This document shows, piece by piece, positions 38,553-47,782 of a DNA stretch of 64,000 bases; within the stretch, counting starts at the first letter, position 1, and every line of letters begins with the position of its first letter. The notes beneath the pieces are model-generated. The model was not told the DNA's origin and did no database searches. It saw only the letters and a list, made by a program, of their open reading frames with translations. Source of the stretch: an uncultured Desulfovibrio sp. GTDB taxonomy: Bacteria > Desulfobacterota > Desulfovibrionia > Desulfovibrionales > Desulfovibrionaceae. The stretch spans positions 1-64,000 of the forward strand of contig NZ_CALUWO010000004.1 of assembly GCF_944324505.1 (NCBI RefSeq). The letters are read 5' to 3'. The position numbers were made by a program, and so were the translations under genes.

Positions 38553-38727
38553 TGCAGTACCTCCCGCTCGTCGCGATCCGTATTTCCGAAGAGCCTATCC
38601 CAAAAGGGCAAAGAGCAAAAGCCGTTCAATGACGATACGGCCGGAGCGCGACACACTGTTGCGCATCAGGGAATGACGCTCCCCTCCCCCGCCGGCATGA
38701 CATTCCGCCCGAAATATGCGACTTCTG

Positions 38728-38747
38728 GAAAAAGCCCCGCACGGGGC
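38728..38747 (-). terminator. terminator-like hairpin in divergent gap
   Basis: GCCCC and GGGGC (38734-38747) form a hairpin followed on the minus strand by a T5 run. It lies between two divergent genes and would stop leftward transcription coming from the O-methyltransferase side before hsdR. Its role is unclear. Confidence 0.4.
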
Positions 38748-38774
38748 CGTCCGCATTGCTCAAGGAGGCGAACC

Positions 38775-39773
38775 ATGCGCACCTGGACCCCCACGACCTT
38801 TTTGCAGTCTTCCGGCCTGTTCTGGGAAAGTTTTACCCTGCATGCCGCCATGGAGCTGGACATCTTTACTCCGCTGACGGACGGGCCGCTGCCCGTGGAC
38901 GAGCTGGCCCGCCGAACGGCATGCAGCCCGCGCGGCCTGGACATGATGATCACGGCGCTGTGCGCGCTGGAGCTGCTGCGCCGCACAGACGACGGCCTGT
39001 GCGCCTTGACGCCCTTTGCCCGGCAGTATCTGTGCCGGGACCGCAAGGAATACCTGGGCTATATTGTGGGCCACCACCGGCGGCTGGCGCCCCGCTGGCT
39101 GGACCTGGCCGGCGCCGTGCGGGCCGGGCACAGCCTGCTGCGCTCCCGGGACGAGGCCCCCACCGATGATCACGAGTCGTTCCTTATGGGCATGCGCAAT
39201 GTGGCCAATGCCCAGGCCAGCCGCAGCGTGCCGCATATCGACATCGGCCAGCGCCGCCGCCTGCTGGACCTGGGCGGCGCCACCGGCGCCTATGCCGTGC
39301 GCTTCTGCCGCGAGCATCCCGGGCTGACGGCCACGGTTTTTGACCTGCCCACCTCCCGGCCCTATGCCCGGCAGGTGCTGGAAGAGGAAGGCATGCAGGA
39401 CCGCATTGCCTTTGTGGCCGGGGACTTCACGCGCGACAGCCTGCCGGCCGGCCATGACATTGCCTGGCTTTCGCAGATTCTGCACAGCCTGTCCCCCAGC
39501 ATGGCGGCCTGTGTGGTGCGCAAGGCCGGGCAGGCCCTGCTGCCGGGCGGTCTGCTGCTCATTCAGGAATTTGTACTTGATGACGACCGCACGGGGCCGC
39601 CGCATCCGGCGCTGTTCGGCATGAACATGCTGGTGCAGACCCCGGAGGGCCAGGCCTATACCCAGGGAGAACTCATGACCTTCATGCGCGATGCCGGCGC
39701 GCGGGATATCCGCGTATTGCCGCTGGACCTGCCCCAGGGCTGCCGCATTCTGGCCGGCGTTGTGGGCGGCTAG
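38775..39773 (+). CDS. SAM-dependent O-methyltransferase
   Basis: The 332-residue protein has an N-terminal winged-helix dimerisation part (LHAAMELDIFTPLTDGPLPV) and a class I methyltransferase domain with motif I LLDLGGATGAYAVRF, then TATVFDLP and LLPGGLLLIQEF. This is the layout of the hydroxyindole/acetylserotonin-type O-methyltransferases, known to modify small molecules. AAGGAGG precedes the ATG at 38775. It stands alone; its substrate is unknown. Confidence 0.87.
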   Translation: MRTWTPTTFLQSSGLFWESFTLHAAMELDIFTPLTDGPLPVDELARRTACSPRGLDMMITALCALELLRRTDDGLCALTPFARQYLCRDRKEYLGYIVGHHRRLAPRWLDLAGAVRAGHSLLRSRDEAPTDDHESFLMGMRNVANAQASRSVPHIDIGQRRRLLDLGGATGAYAVRFCREHPGLTATVFDLPTSRPYARQVLEEEGMQDRIAFVAGDFTRDSLPAGHDIAWLSQILHSLSPSMAACVVRKAGQALLPGGLLLIQEFVLDDDRTGPPHPALFGMNMLVQTPEGQAYTQGELMTFMRDAGARDIRVLPLDLPQGCRILAGVVGG

Positions 39774-39902
39774 CCCCGGCGCATGGCCCCATCCGCCCAC
39801 CGCGGCACGGGTCGCCTTCCGTGCAAAGCGGCATACGCCGCTATGCGCACACGCCGGCACGGCGTGACGGGCACGGCACTGGAACCACAGACAGCAACCA
39901 TA

Positions 39903-39943
39903 CAGAAAAACAGAAAACCGGGATGCCCCGCGGGGCATCCCGG
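39903..39943 (-). terminator. terminator downstream of feoB
   Basis: CCGGGATGCCCCG (39918-39930) and CGGGGCATCCCGG (39931-39943) form a perfect 13-bp stem followed on the minus strand by a T-rich tract. It ends feoB and also lies after the convergent O-methyltransferase gene. Confidence 0.8.
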
Positions 39944-39976
39944 TGTGGTCTGACATGACGGACGGAAGCGGACTGC

Positions 39977-42178
39977 CTAGCCCCACACGGCCTTGCCGAT
40001 CTGGTAGGCCACCACAGCCACGCCGTAGGCCAGGGCCGTATTGAAGAAGATGCTGAAGAACAGCCAGCGCCAGCCCCCGGCCTCGCGCTGGATGACCACC
40101 AGCGATACAAAGCACGGCGAATACAGCAGCACAAAGAGCATGAGCGACAGCGCGGTGGCCTTGGACCAGCCCGGCGCCTGCTGCAACAGGGTTTCCAGGG
40201 GCTTGGCGTCTTCGGGGTCCACATCGCCCAGGGAATAGGCCGTGCCCATGGTGGACACCACCGCTTCCTTGGCGGCAATGCCGGCCAGCAGGGCAATGTC
40301 CGTGCGCCATTCAAAGCCGGCGGGCAGGGTTGCCGGTTCAATGGCCTTGCCCAGGCGGCCGGCATAGCTGTAGGCCAGCTCGGCCGCGCCCTTTTCCTGC
40401 TCCACATGGGCAATCTGCTCTTCCAGGGCCGCGCGGGCGGCATCGCCTTCGGGCAGGGCTTCCAGCTGGGTATTCAGCGTTTCCAGCTGGCTGTCAAAGC
40501 GGGCGGCTTCGCTTTCGTCCAGGCGCGGATAGGTCAGGCCGGCCCAGATGATGATGGAAATGGCCAGAATGACGGTACCTGCCTTCTTGACGTACATCCA
40601 CGTCCGTTCCCAGCAGTGCATGAGCACGCTGAACAGGGTGGGCATGCGGTAGGGCGGCAGCTCCATGACAAAGGGCGTGGACTCACCCTTGATGATGGTG
40701 GAGCGCAGCAGCCGGGCCACCAGCAGGGCAAAGACCCAGCCGGACAGCATGATAAGCACCATGACCGTGGGCGCCTGATCCCCGAAAAAGGCCGCCGCCA
40801 GCAGCAGAAATACCGGCAGCTTGGCCCCGCAGCTCATGTAGGGCAGGGTCAGCAGGGTTGCCAGCTTTTCCTTGGGGCTGCGCAGGGTGCGCGTGGCCAT
40901 GGCGCCGGGAATGGCGCAGCCGCCCGCAATGCCGCCGGAAATGACATAGGGCATGACCGAGGCCCCGTGCAGGCCAAAGGCCCGGAAGATGCGGTCCATC
41001 ATGTAGGCGATGCGGGCCATGTAGCCGCTGTCTTCCATGAAGGCAATAAGCGCAAACATGATGACGATGAGCGGTGCAAAGCTCAGCACCCCGCCCACAC
41101 CGCCGATGATGCCGTCCACCACCAGCGATTGCAGGTCCCCTTCGGGAATGATCCTGCTAAAGACCTCGCCCAGGGCGGCGCAGCCCTCCTCGATCCAGCC
41201 CTGGGGATAGGCCCCGATTTCGATGGTGGCCTGAAACACCACATAGAGCACGGCCAGCATGATGAGCGGGCCGAAAAAGGCATTGGTCAGCACCTTGTCC
41301 AGCTTGTCGGACAGGGCCAGGCGGTCCTTGCCCTCATCCTGGCGCAGCACGCCGTCACGCAGCAGGCCGCGGATATAGCCATAGCGGGCGTCGGTGATGT
41401 GCGATTCCATGGACATATTGTGCGTGCTGCGGATGTGTTCCGCCACCTTGCGGCGGATGGCCTCCAGCTCGTTGGCGGCCGCGGCGCTGGCGGTGTAGAC
41501 CTCCTGCCGCATTTCCTGGTCGCCTTCCATGAGCTTGACGGCCACCCAGCGGGGCACATAGCGGGGCAGCAGATTTTCGCGGCGCAGCACGGCCTCCATG
41601 GCGGCAATGCCCTCGCTGATGTCGGCGCCGTAGTTCACCACCAGCGGCTTTGTCCGGCCCTCACGGGCCAGCTGCATGGCCCGGCTCATGGCCTCGTCCA
41701 GCCCTTCGCCGGTGCGCGCCACGGCCGGAATCACCGGAATGCCCATCTTGCGCGAAAGCTGCTCCGTATCAATATGGATGCCGGCCTTGCGGGCCTCGTC
41801 CATCATGTTGCAGACCAGCACCACCGGCAGGCCCATTTCCATCATCTGCACTGTCAGCAGCAGGTTGCGCTCCAGCGCGGAGGCGTCCACCACGTTGATG
41901 ACGGCATGCACGTTGCCGCTGGCCAGCTCGGCCCGGGCCACGATCTCTTCCTGCGAATAGGCCGTGAGGGAATAGGTGCCCGGCAAATCCACCAGGGTCA
42001 CGGTCTCGTTGTCATGACGCAGGGTGCCTTCCTTGCGGTCCACCGTGACGCCGGGATAATTGCCCACATGCTGCCGCGCACCGGTATAGGCATTGAAAAC
42101 CGTGGTTTTGCCGCAGTTGGGGTTGCCGGCCAGGGCTATGCGCAACGCCCCCTGCCGCAGCTGAACATCCGTGCTCAT
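39977..42178 (-). CDS. feoB: ferrous iron transporter FeoB
   Basis: The 733-residue protein has an N-terminal GTPase domain with G1 GNPNCGKTT, G3 DLPGTYSLTA and G4 NMMDE, a helical guanine-dissociation region, and a membrane domain with the two gate repeats of FeoB (PYVISGGIAGGCAIPGAMAT and GIAAKEAVVSTMGTAYS). It imports Fe2+ across the inner membrane. The start has AGGAGG upstream. No FeoA gene is adjacent; the upstream partner encodes a DUF2325 protein, and Fur-like sites are present. Confidence 0.95.
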   Translation of the reverse strand: MSTDVQLRQGALRIALAGNPNCGKTTVFNAYTGARQHVGNYPGVTVDRKEGTLRHDNETVTLVDLPGTYSLTAYSQEEIVARAELASGNVHAVINVVDASALERNLLLTVQMMEMGLPVVLVCNMMDEARKAGIHIDTEQLSRKMGIPVIPAVARTGEGLDEAMSRAMQLAREGRTKPLVVNYGADISEGIAAMEAVLRRENLLPRYVPRWVAVKLMEGDQEMRQEVYTASAAAANELEAIRRKVAEHIRSTHNMSMESHITDARYGYIRGLLRDGVLRQDEGKDRLALSDKLDKVLTNAFFGPLIMLAVLYVVFQATIEIGAYPQGWIEEGCAALGEVFSRIIPEGDLQSLVVDGIIGGVGGVLSFAPLIVIMFALIAFMEDSGYMARIAYMMDRIFRAFGLHGASVMPYVISGGIAGGCAIPGAMATRTLRSPKEKLATLLTLPYMSCGAKLPVFLLLAAAFFGDQAPTVMVLIMLSGWVFALLVARLLRSTIIKGESTPFVMELPPYRMPTLFSVLMHCWERTWMYVKKAGTVILAISIIIWAGLTYPRLDESEAARFDSQLETLNTQLEALPEGDAARAALEEQIAHVEQEKGAAELAYSYAGRLGKAIEPATLPAGFEWRTDIALLAGIAAKEAVVSTMGTAYSLGDVDPEDAKPLETLLQQAPGWSKATALSLMLFVLLYSPCFVSLVVIQREAGGWRWLFFSIFFNTALAYGVAVVAYQIGKAVWG

Positions 42179-42226
42179 TCCGTCGTGCCTCCTCGTCCGG
42201 CAGAGGGCGCTGGGCCGATGCCGAAA

Positions 42227-42245
42227 AATTGAAATTCATTTCCGC
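42227..42245 (-). promoter_or_regulatory. weaker Fur-like site before feoB
   Basis: AATTGAAATTCATTTCCG resembles the 5-1-5 type Fur palindrome (TGAAAAT/ATTTTCA) with mismatches. It lies in the 95-base gap between the DUF2325 gene and feoB and may give feoB its own iron control. Confidence 0.4.
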
Positions 42246-42273
42246 TTATTCATGCTCCATTTGTCCGTACCTG

Positions 42274-42555
42274 TCAAGCCAGCCGGCTGGACAGACACTC
42301 CCGCAGCGATGACACGCCGCAGGAATGCACCATATGAATGGGTATGCGGTGGGCGCGCGCATGTTCCAGGGCCTTGCGCCTGGCCTCATGAGAAATCTTG
42401 TTGGTAAAGACGATGATGGCATCCGGGGTGCCGATCTTGTCCGTAAAATTGCGTTCATTGCGGGCAATGCACTTGAGCCTGGCTCCGCCCTCGCGGGCCG
42501 CGGCAATATAGTCCTGCTTCAGCCGGTCCATTCCACCAATAAGGGTAACGCACAT
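42274..42555 (-). CDS. DUF2325 domain protein
   Basis: The 93-residue protein is a complete DUF2325 domain (CVTLIGGMDRLKQDYIAAARE ... DAIIVFTNKISHEARRKALEHA ... IPIHMVHSCGVSSLREC). The fold is small and Rossmann-like; the function is unknown. AAGGAG precedes the ATG. Its position ahead of feoB behind a Fur-type palindrome suggests a role in iron uptake or metal signalling. Confidence 0.8.
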   Translation of the reverse strand: MCVTLIGGMDRLKQDYIAAAREGGARLKCIARNERNFTDKIGTPDAIIVFTNKISHEARRKALEHARAHRIPIHMVHSCGVSSLRECLSSRLA

Positions 42556-42616
42556 GGCAATCTCCTTTTGCTTCCCGTGCGGGGCACGGGTTCTCGTTCT
42601 GCCCAGCCCGGTTATA

Positions 42617-42635
42617 ATTGAAAAAGAATTTCAAT
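42617..42635 (-). promoter_or_regulatory. Fur box upstream of DUF2325-feoB
   Basis: ATTGAAA and TTTCAAT are perfect inverted arms around five bases (19 bases in total), close to the Fur consensus described for Desulfovibrio. The site lies about 62 bases before the DUF2325 start, so the pair is probably repressed by Fur when iron is plentiful. Confidence 0.65.
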
Positions 42636-42805
42636 GTCAACACAAATGCCCCCTGTTTTTTTGCAGAATGTCCGCTCCCCCCCCGGGCCGGGTGCGGCAC
42701 TGTCCTCTTCCCTTTCCGGGCATTCGGTGGTAACAAGTGCGATTCCCTGCGGCCAGCCGCCGCCTGGCGGCCGGTCATATTTCTTTAGTCAGCACGAGGG
42801 CGTTC

Positions 42806-44176
42806 ATGGCCACGCTTCCCAGCATCGTTCTGGTGGGGCGCCCCAACGTGGGCAAATCCACCCTGTTCAATCGCCTTATCCGCAGCAATCGGGCCATTAC
42901 TCACGACAGGCCCGGCGTTACCCGCGACCGCATGGAGGGCATCGTCCGCCGCAACGGCCGGCCGGCCTTTGCCGTGGTGGATACGGGCGGCATCACCCTG
43001 GATGCCCATGCCGCCGTTACCGAAGGCCCGGAAGGCATCCGCGGCTTTGAGGCGGACATCCTGCGCCAGGCCGAGGCCGCCATGAAGGAAGCCTGCGCCG
43101 TGGCCTTTGTGGTGGACGGCCGGGACGGCCTGCTGCCCCTGGATGAATTTCTGGCGGCGCACGTGCGCCGCATGGGCCTGCCCACCCTTTGCGTGGTCAA
43201 CAAGGTGGACGGCCTGGAACGGGAAGACGAGCTGCTGGCCGAATTTCACCGCCTGGGCTTTCCGGTGCTGGCCGTTTCCGCCGAGCACGGGCACAATATC
43301 CGCGCCCTGACGGACGAACTGGCCGCCCTTGTGCCCGAAGAGCTGCGCCCCGACGCCGGAGAAAGCCCGGAAGACCCCGCCCTGCGCCTGGCCATGCTGG
43401 GCCGCCCCAATGCGGGCAAGTCTTCCCTCATCAATGCCTTGTCCGGGGAAGAACGCATGATCGTTTCCGATGTGGCGGGCACCACCCGCGACAGCGTGGA
43501 TGTGCGCTTTCAGCAGGGCGGGCAGGACTATGTCTTTGTGGATACGGCCGGTGTGCGCCGGCGCACCCGCATCACGGATATTGTGGAAAAGTATTCGGTC
43601 AATGCGGCCCTCAAGTCCACCAGCAAGGCCCAGGTCACCCTGCTTACGCTGGACGCCACCCAGGGCGTGAGCCAGCAGGACAAGCGCCTCATGGACCTGC
43701 TGGACACCCGCAAGACGCCCTTTATGGTGCTTGTCAACAAATGCGACCTGGTGCCCGCCGGAACCCTGCGCCAGCTGGAAAAGAACGTGCGCGAAATGCT
43801 GGCCTTCTGCCCGCATGTGCCGCTGCTGCCCGTGTCTGCCCTTACGGGCAGGGGCCTGGACAAGATTCTGCCCATGGCGCGCCGCATTCATGAGGAATGC
43901 GCGGTGCGCGTGCCCACCGGGCAGCTCAACCGGGCCATGGAAGAAGTGCTTACCCGCCATCAGCCGCCGGTGGTCAAGCGCGTGCGGGCCAAGTTCTTCT
44001 ACCTTACCCAGGCCGAAACCCAGCCGCCCACCTTTGTCTTCTTTGTGAGTGATGCGGACCGCGTTCCCGAAAGCTATGCCCGCTATCTGGAACGTTCCCT
44101 GCGCAAGATATTCGGCATTCAGCATGCGCCCATGCGTCTGCACCTGCGTTCCAGCCACAAGAAGGACAGGGGCTAG
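42806..44176 (+). CDS. der: ribosome-assembly GTPase Der (EngA)
   Basis: The 456-residue protein has two tandem GTPase domains, GRPNVGKSTLFNRL with NKVD and GRPNAGKSSLINAL with NKCD, and a C-terminal KH-like domain. This double-G layout is unique to Der, which is needed for 50S ribosome assembly. The ATG at 42806 follows GAGGG; an earlier start gives a non-conserved extension. It is a core gene transcribed alone. Confidence 0.97.
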   Translation: MATLPSIVLVGRPNVGKSTLFNRLIRSNRAITHDRPGVTRDRMEGIVRRNGRPAFAVVDTGGITLDAHAAVTEGPEGIRGFEADILRQAEAAMKEACAVAFVVDGRDGLLPLDEFLAAHVRRMGLPTLCVVNKVDGLEREDELLAEFHRLGFPVLAVSAEHGHNIRALTDELAALVPEELRPDAGESPEDPALRLAMLGRPNAGKSSLINALSGEERMIVSDVAGTTRDSVDVRFQQGGQDYVFVDTAGVRRRTRITDIVEKYSVNAALKSTSKAQVTLLTLDATQGVSQQDKRLMDLLDTRKTPFMVLVNKCDLVPAGTLRQLEKNVREMLAFCPHVPLLPVSALTGRGLDKILPMARRIHEECAVRVPTGQLNRAMEEVLTRHQPPVVKRVRAKFFYLTQAETQPPTFVFFVSDADRVPESYARYLERSLRKIFGIQHAPMRLHLRSSHKKDRG

Positions 44177-44312
44177 ACAAGGGAGCACTCTGGAACCGCC
44201 CCCGGAACAGCCCGTACCGCCGCAATGGGCCGTCCTGCTTGTGCCTTTTGTAACGCTGTCCCTCTTCCGGCAGCCGGTATTGCTTTTTTCCGTCCCCCGC
44301 CGGCGGGATTCG

Positions 44313-44342
44313 TTGACATCTCCCGGCGTCTAGGGCTAGGTT
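44313..44342 (+). promoter_or_regulatory. candidate promoter of livK
   Basis: TTGACA (44313-44318) is followed after 18 bases by TAGGTT (44337-44342), about 80 bases before the livK start. This is a fair sigma-70-type promoter in a gap that otherwise shows nothing. Confidence 0.5.
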
Positions 44343-44422
44343 CAAAGCTCCATTTTGCGAGGCGCCAGGGAATATTCCCGCGGCGTGCTCGTGTGCAACT
44401 TTTTTTCGTGAGGAGAAGAGCG

Positions 44423-45556
44423 ATGAAAAAAGGTATCCTCTGGCTGGCTGCCACGGCCCTGACCGTGGCCCTGGCCTCCCCGGCCCTCGCTGCCGACACC
44501 ATCAAGATCGGCGTCCAGGGCGCCCATTCCGGCGACCTGGCTTCCTACGGCGTGCCCAGCCTCAACGCGGCCAAGATCGTCATTGATGAAGCCAATGCCA
44601 AGGGCGGCATCAACGGCAAGAAGATCGAACTGGTGGCCCAGGACGACCAGTGCAAGCCCGAACTGTCCACCAATGCCGCCACCAAGCTCATTTCCGACAA
44701 GGTGCGCATGGTCATGGGCCCCATCTGCTCCGGCGCCACCAATGCCGCCCTGCCCATGTTTGAAAGCGCCGACATCATCAGCATTTCTCCCACGGCCACC
44801 ACGCCGGCCCTGACCCTGGAAGGCAAGCATCCCCTCTTCCTGCGCACCGTGGCCAACGACAATGCCCAGGCCCAGCTCACCAGCAGCTACATCCGTGACG
44901 TGCTCAAGGCCAAGAAGGTGGCCTACCTGCACGACAACGGCGAATACGGCAAGGGCTTTGCCGAACAGAACCGCAAAATCCTGGAAAATGCCGGCATCGA
45001 AACCGTGCTGTTTGAAGCCGTGACCCCCGATGCGGTGGACTTCTCTTCCGTGGTGCGCAAGCTGCGCCGTGCCAAGCCCGACGTGCTCGTCTTCGGCGGC
45101 TATCAGAACACCGCCTCCAAGCTGGTGCAGCAGATGCGCCGCGACCGCGTGAAGACCCCCCTGATCGGCCCTGACGGCGTGAAGGACGAAACCTTCCTCA
45201 AGATGACCGGCAAGGACAGCGAAGGCGTGCTGGCCTCCTATCCCAAGGACACCAGCTCTCTGGAAATGTACAAGAAGGCCCGTGAAGCCCACGTGGCCCG
45301 CTTCGGCAGCGAACCCGGCTTTGGCTACTACAATGCCTATGCCGCCATGCAGGCTATTCTCCGTGCCATTGAAACGGCCGGCGAAAACGCCGACACCGCC
45401 AAGCTGATGGAAGCCCTCAAGACCAACAGCGTGGATACCCCCCTGGGCAAGCTGACCTTCAACAAGAGCGGCGATGCCGCCGGTCTCGGCCTGTCCATCT
45501 ATGAAGTCAAGGGCGGCAAGTTTGTGGAAACCTCCCACAGCGTCACCCTGCATTAA
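44423..45556 (+). CDS. livK: branched-chain amino acid ABC transporter, binding protein
   Basis: The 377-residue protein has a Sec signal peptide (to about residue 23, SPALA) and a type I periplasmic binding domain typical of LivJ/LivK (IKIGVQGAHSGDLASYGVPS; GPICSGATNAALPMFE; YNAYAAMQAILRAIE). It would bind leucine/isoleucine/valine or a related amino acid. GAGGAG precedes the ATG. A hairpin after it probably lowers expression of the membrane and ATPase genes relative to this abundant protein. Confidence 0.92.
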   Translation: MKKGILWLAATALTVALASPALAADTIKIGVQGAHSGDLASYGVPSLNAAKIVIDEANAKGGINGKKIELVAQDDQCKPELSTNAATKLISDKVRMVMGPICSGATNAALPMFESADIISISPTATTPALTLEGKHPLFLRTVANDNAQAQLTSSYIRDVLKAKKVAYLHDNGEYGKGFAEQNRKILENAGIETVLFEAVTPDAVDFSSVVRKLRRAKPDVLVFGGYQNTASKLVQQMRRDRVKTPLIGPDGVKDETFLKMTGKDSEGVLASYPKDTSSLEMYKKAREAHVARFGSEPGFGYYNAYAAMQAILRAIETAGENADTAKLMEALKTNSVDTPLGKLTFNKSGDAAGLGLSIYEVKGGKFVETSHSVTLH

Positions 45557-45567
45557 TCCTGGCGCTC

Positions 45568-45599
45568 GGGCGCGGGGACATGGTCTCCGCGCCCTTTTT
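45568..45599 (+). terminator. partial terminator between livK and livH
   Basis: GGGCGCGGGGA and TCTCCGCGCCC (one G-U pair) form a stem followed by TTTTT. Such hairpins between a binding-protein gene and its transporter genes usually give differential expression within one operon. Confidence 0.7.
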
Positions 45600-45641
45600 G
45601 CCCGTCTGCGCCACGGGTAAACCGCAAGCCCCCCGTAACGC

Positions 45642-46550
45642 ATGGACTTCCAGTATTTTATCGAACTGTTCTTCGGCGGTCTGACGCGCGGCAGCATTTA
45701 CGCGCTCATCGCCCTCGGCTACACGCTGGTTTACGGCATCATCGAGCTGATCAACTTTGCCCACGGCGAAATCTACATGCTGGGTGCCTTCACGGCCCTG
45801 CTCGTGGCCGGCGTTCTGGGTATCATGGGCTTTCCGGCGGGCGGCATTCTTATCGTTGCCGCGCTGGCGGCGGTTGTCTGGAGTGCGGCCTACGGCTATA
45901 CGCTGGAAAAGGTGGCCTACAAGCCCCTGCGTGGCGCGCCCCGCCTGTCGCCCCTCATTTCGGCCATCGGCATGTCCATTTTCCTGCAAAACTATGTGCT
46001 GCTGGCGCAGACCTCCGAATACGTGCCCTTCCCGCGCCTGCTGCCCGACATGGAATTTCTGGACTATCTGGGCAATATCATGGGTCCCAGCGACTTTCTC
46101 ATCCTTGTCACCAGCATGCTGGCCATGATTGCCCTGTCGCTGTTCATCCGCTTCACCAAGATGGGCAAGGCCATGCGCGCCACGGCCCAGAACCGCAAGA
46201 TGGCTCTGCTGCTGGGCATCAATGCCGACCGCATCATCTCGCTGACCTTCATCGTCGGCTCTGCCCTGGCCGCCCTGGGCGGCGTGCTCATTGCCTCGCA
46301 CATGGGGCAGGTGAATTTCGGCATCGGTTTTCTGGCGGGCATCAAGGCCTTTACCGCCGCCGTGCTGGGCGGCATCGGCTCCATTCCGGGTGCCGTGGTG
46401 GGCGGCCTGGTGCTGGGCATTGCCGAAAGTTTCACCACCGGCTACCTGTCGGGCAACTATGAAGATTCGCTGGCCTTTGCCCTGCTCATTCTCATTCTCA
46501 TCTTCCGGCCCGACGGCATCCTCGGCAAGGCCAAAGTGCAGAAGGTGTAG
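45642..46550 (+). CDS. livH: branched-chain amino acid ABC transporter permease LivH
   Basis: The 302-residue membrane protein has the LivH pattern: YALIALGYTLVYGIIELINF and AHGEIYMLGAF near the start, MRATAQNRKMALLLGINADR in a cytoplasmic loop and AAVLGGIGSIPGAVVGG towards the end. It forms one half of the channel. The stop is 2 bases before livM. Confidence 0.94.
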   Translation: MDFQYFIELFFGGLTRGSIYALIALGYTLVYGIIELINFAHGEIYMLGAFTALLVAGVLGIMGFPAGGILIVAALAAVVWSAAYGYTLEKVAYKPLRGAPRLSPLISAIGMSIFLQNYVLLAQTSEYVPFPRLLPDMEFLDYLGNIMGPSDFLILVTSMLAMIALSLFIRFTKMGKAMRATAQNRKMALLLGINADRIISLTFIVGSALAALGGVLIASHMGQVNFGIGFLAGIKAFTAAVLGGIGSIPGAVVGGLVLGIAESFTTGYLSGNYEDSLAFALLILILIFRPDGILGKAKVQKV

Positions 46551-46552
46551 CC

Positions 46553-47782
46553 ATGATGCGGTATATCACCAAAGCCCTCGTCGCATCCTGCTGGTTCATG
46601 CTCCTGACCTTCCCGGTCATGTGCATCAAGCTCAATACCGTTGACCAGACCGTGGAATGGCGCTTCGGGCGCCTGATCATGCTGGGTGTGGGCATTTTCT
46701 TTCTGTCCATGCTCTGGAACTGGTGCTTCAGCCGCAAGTCCCGCGGCCTGCCCCTGGTCCAGCTGCCCCGGAAATACGGAGAGGCCCTGGCCTCGCTGGT
46801 GCGCCTGCCGGTGCGCAGCCTGCGCTCGCGCATCCTCTGCCTGAGCCTGCTGCTGCTGATCATGATCATCATGCCCCTGATGAGTTCCTTTTATCAGACC
46901 AATATCATGATCTCGGCCCTGCTCTATGTCATGCTGGCGCTGGGTCTCAACATTGCCGTGGGGCTTGCCGGCCAGCTGGTGCTGGGCTATGTGGCCTTCT
47001 ATGCCGTGGGCGCCTATACCTATGCCCTGCTCAACCAGGCCTTTGGTCTGGGGTTCTGGGCCTGTCTGCCCGTGGGCGGCCTGATGGCCGTGCTGTTCGG
47101 TCTGGGCCTCGGCTTTCCGGTGCTGCGTCTGCGCGGTGACTATCTGGCCATCGTGACGCTGGGCTTCGGGGAAATCGTGCGCCTGACCCTGCTCAACTGG
47201 ACCAGCCTCACCGGCGGTTCCGGCGGCATAAAGAACATTCCCGGCCCCGGACTGTTCGGCCAGGAACTGGATATCACCGGCAATACCATCTACATCTACT
47301 ATCTGGTGCTGCTGGCGGTCATCCTGACCATCATTGTCATCAGCCGCCTCAAGAACTCCCGCGTGGGCCTTGCCCTGCAGGCCCTGCGTGAAGACGAAAT
47401 CGCCTGCGAAGCCATGGGCATCGATCTGGCCAGGGTCAAGCTGGCGGCCTTTGCGCTCAGCTCCTGCTGGGCAGGCTTTGCCGGCGTCATCTTTGCGGCC
47501 AAGACTACCTTCATCAATCCGGCCAGCTTCACCTTCATGGAATCGGCCATGATCCTTTCCATGGTGGTGCTGGGCGGCATGGGGTCCATCGTGGGCGTGG
47601 TCATTGCCGCGGTCATCCTGATCCTGGCCCCTGAATATCTGCGCGCCTTTTCCGAATACCGCATGCTCCTCTTCGGCGCCATCATGGTCATCATGATGAT
47701 TTTCCGTCCGCAGGGGCTGGTGACCGGCGAACGGCGCAAGTATCACATCACGGCCCTGCAAAAGAAGGAAGAACGCGCATGA
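46553..47782 (+). CDS. livM: branched-chain amino acid ABC transporter permease LivM
   Basis: The 409-residue membrane protein has the LivM core (LNIAVGLAGQLVLGYVAFYA; LRGDYLAIVTLGFGEIVRL; ALREDEIACEAMGIDLARVK) and an N-terminal extension of about 100 residues with extra membrane segments, as in the long LivM forms. It overlaps livG by 4 bases. Confidence 0.94.
   Translation: MMRYITKALVASCWFMLLTFPVMCIKLNTVDQTVEWRFGRLIMLGVGIFFLSMLWNWCFSRKSRGLPLVQLPRKYGEALASLVRLPVRSLRSRILCLSLLLLIMIIMPLMSSFYQTNIMISALLYVMLALGLNIAVGLAGQLVLGYVAFYAVGAYTYALLNQAFGLGFWACLPVGGLMAVLFGLGLGFPVLRLRGDYLAIVTLGFGEIVRLTLLNWTSLTGGSGGIKNIPGPGLFGQELDITGNTIYIYYLVLLAVILTIIVISRLKNSRVGLALQALREDEIACEAMGIDLARVKLAAFALSSCWAGFAGVIFAAKTTFINPASFTFMESAMILSMVVLGGMGSIVGVVIAAVILILAPEYLRAFSEYRMLLFGAIMVIMMIFRPQGLVTGERRKYHITALQKKEERA

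Noticed and set aside
34419..38774. Very long rightward open frame through hsdM and hsdR
   Set aside because: It is a GC-driven shadow antisense to two clear genes; only its last 332 codons (from 38775) are a real gene.
40406..42232. 608-codon rightward frame opposite feoB
   Set aside because: Histidine/glutamine-rich shadow translation; FeoB motifs are on the other strand.
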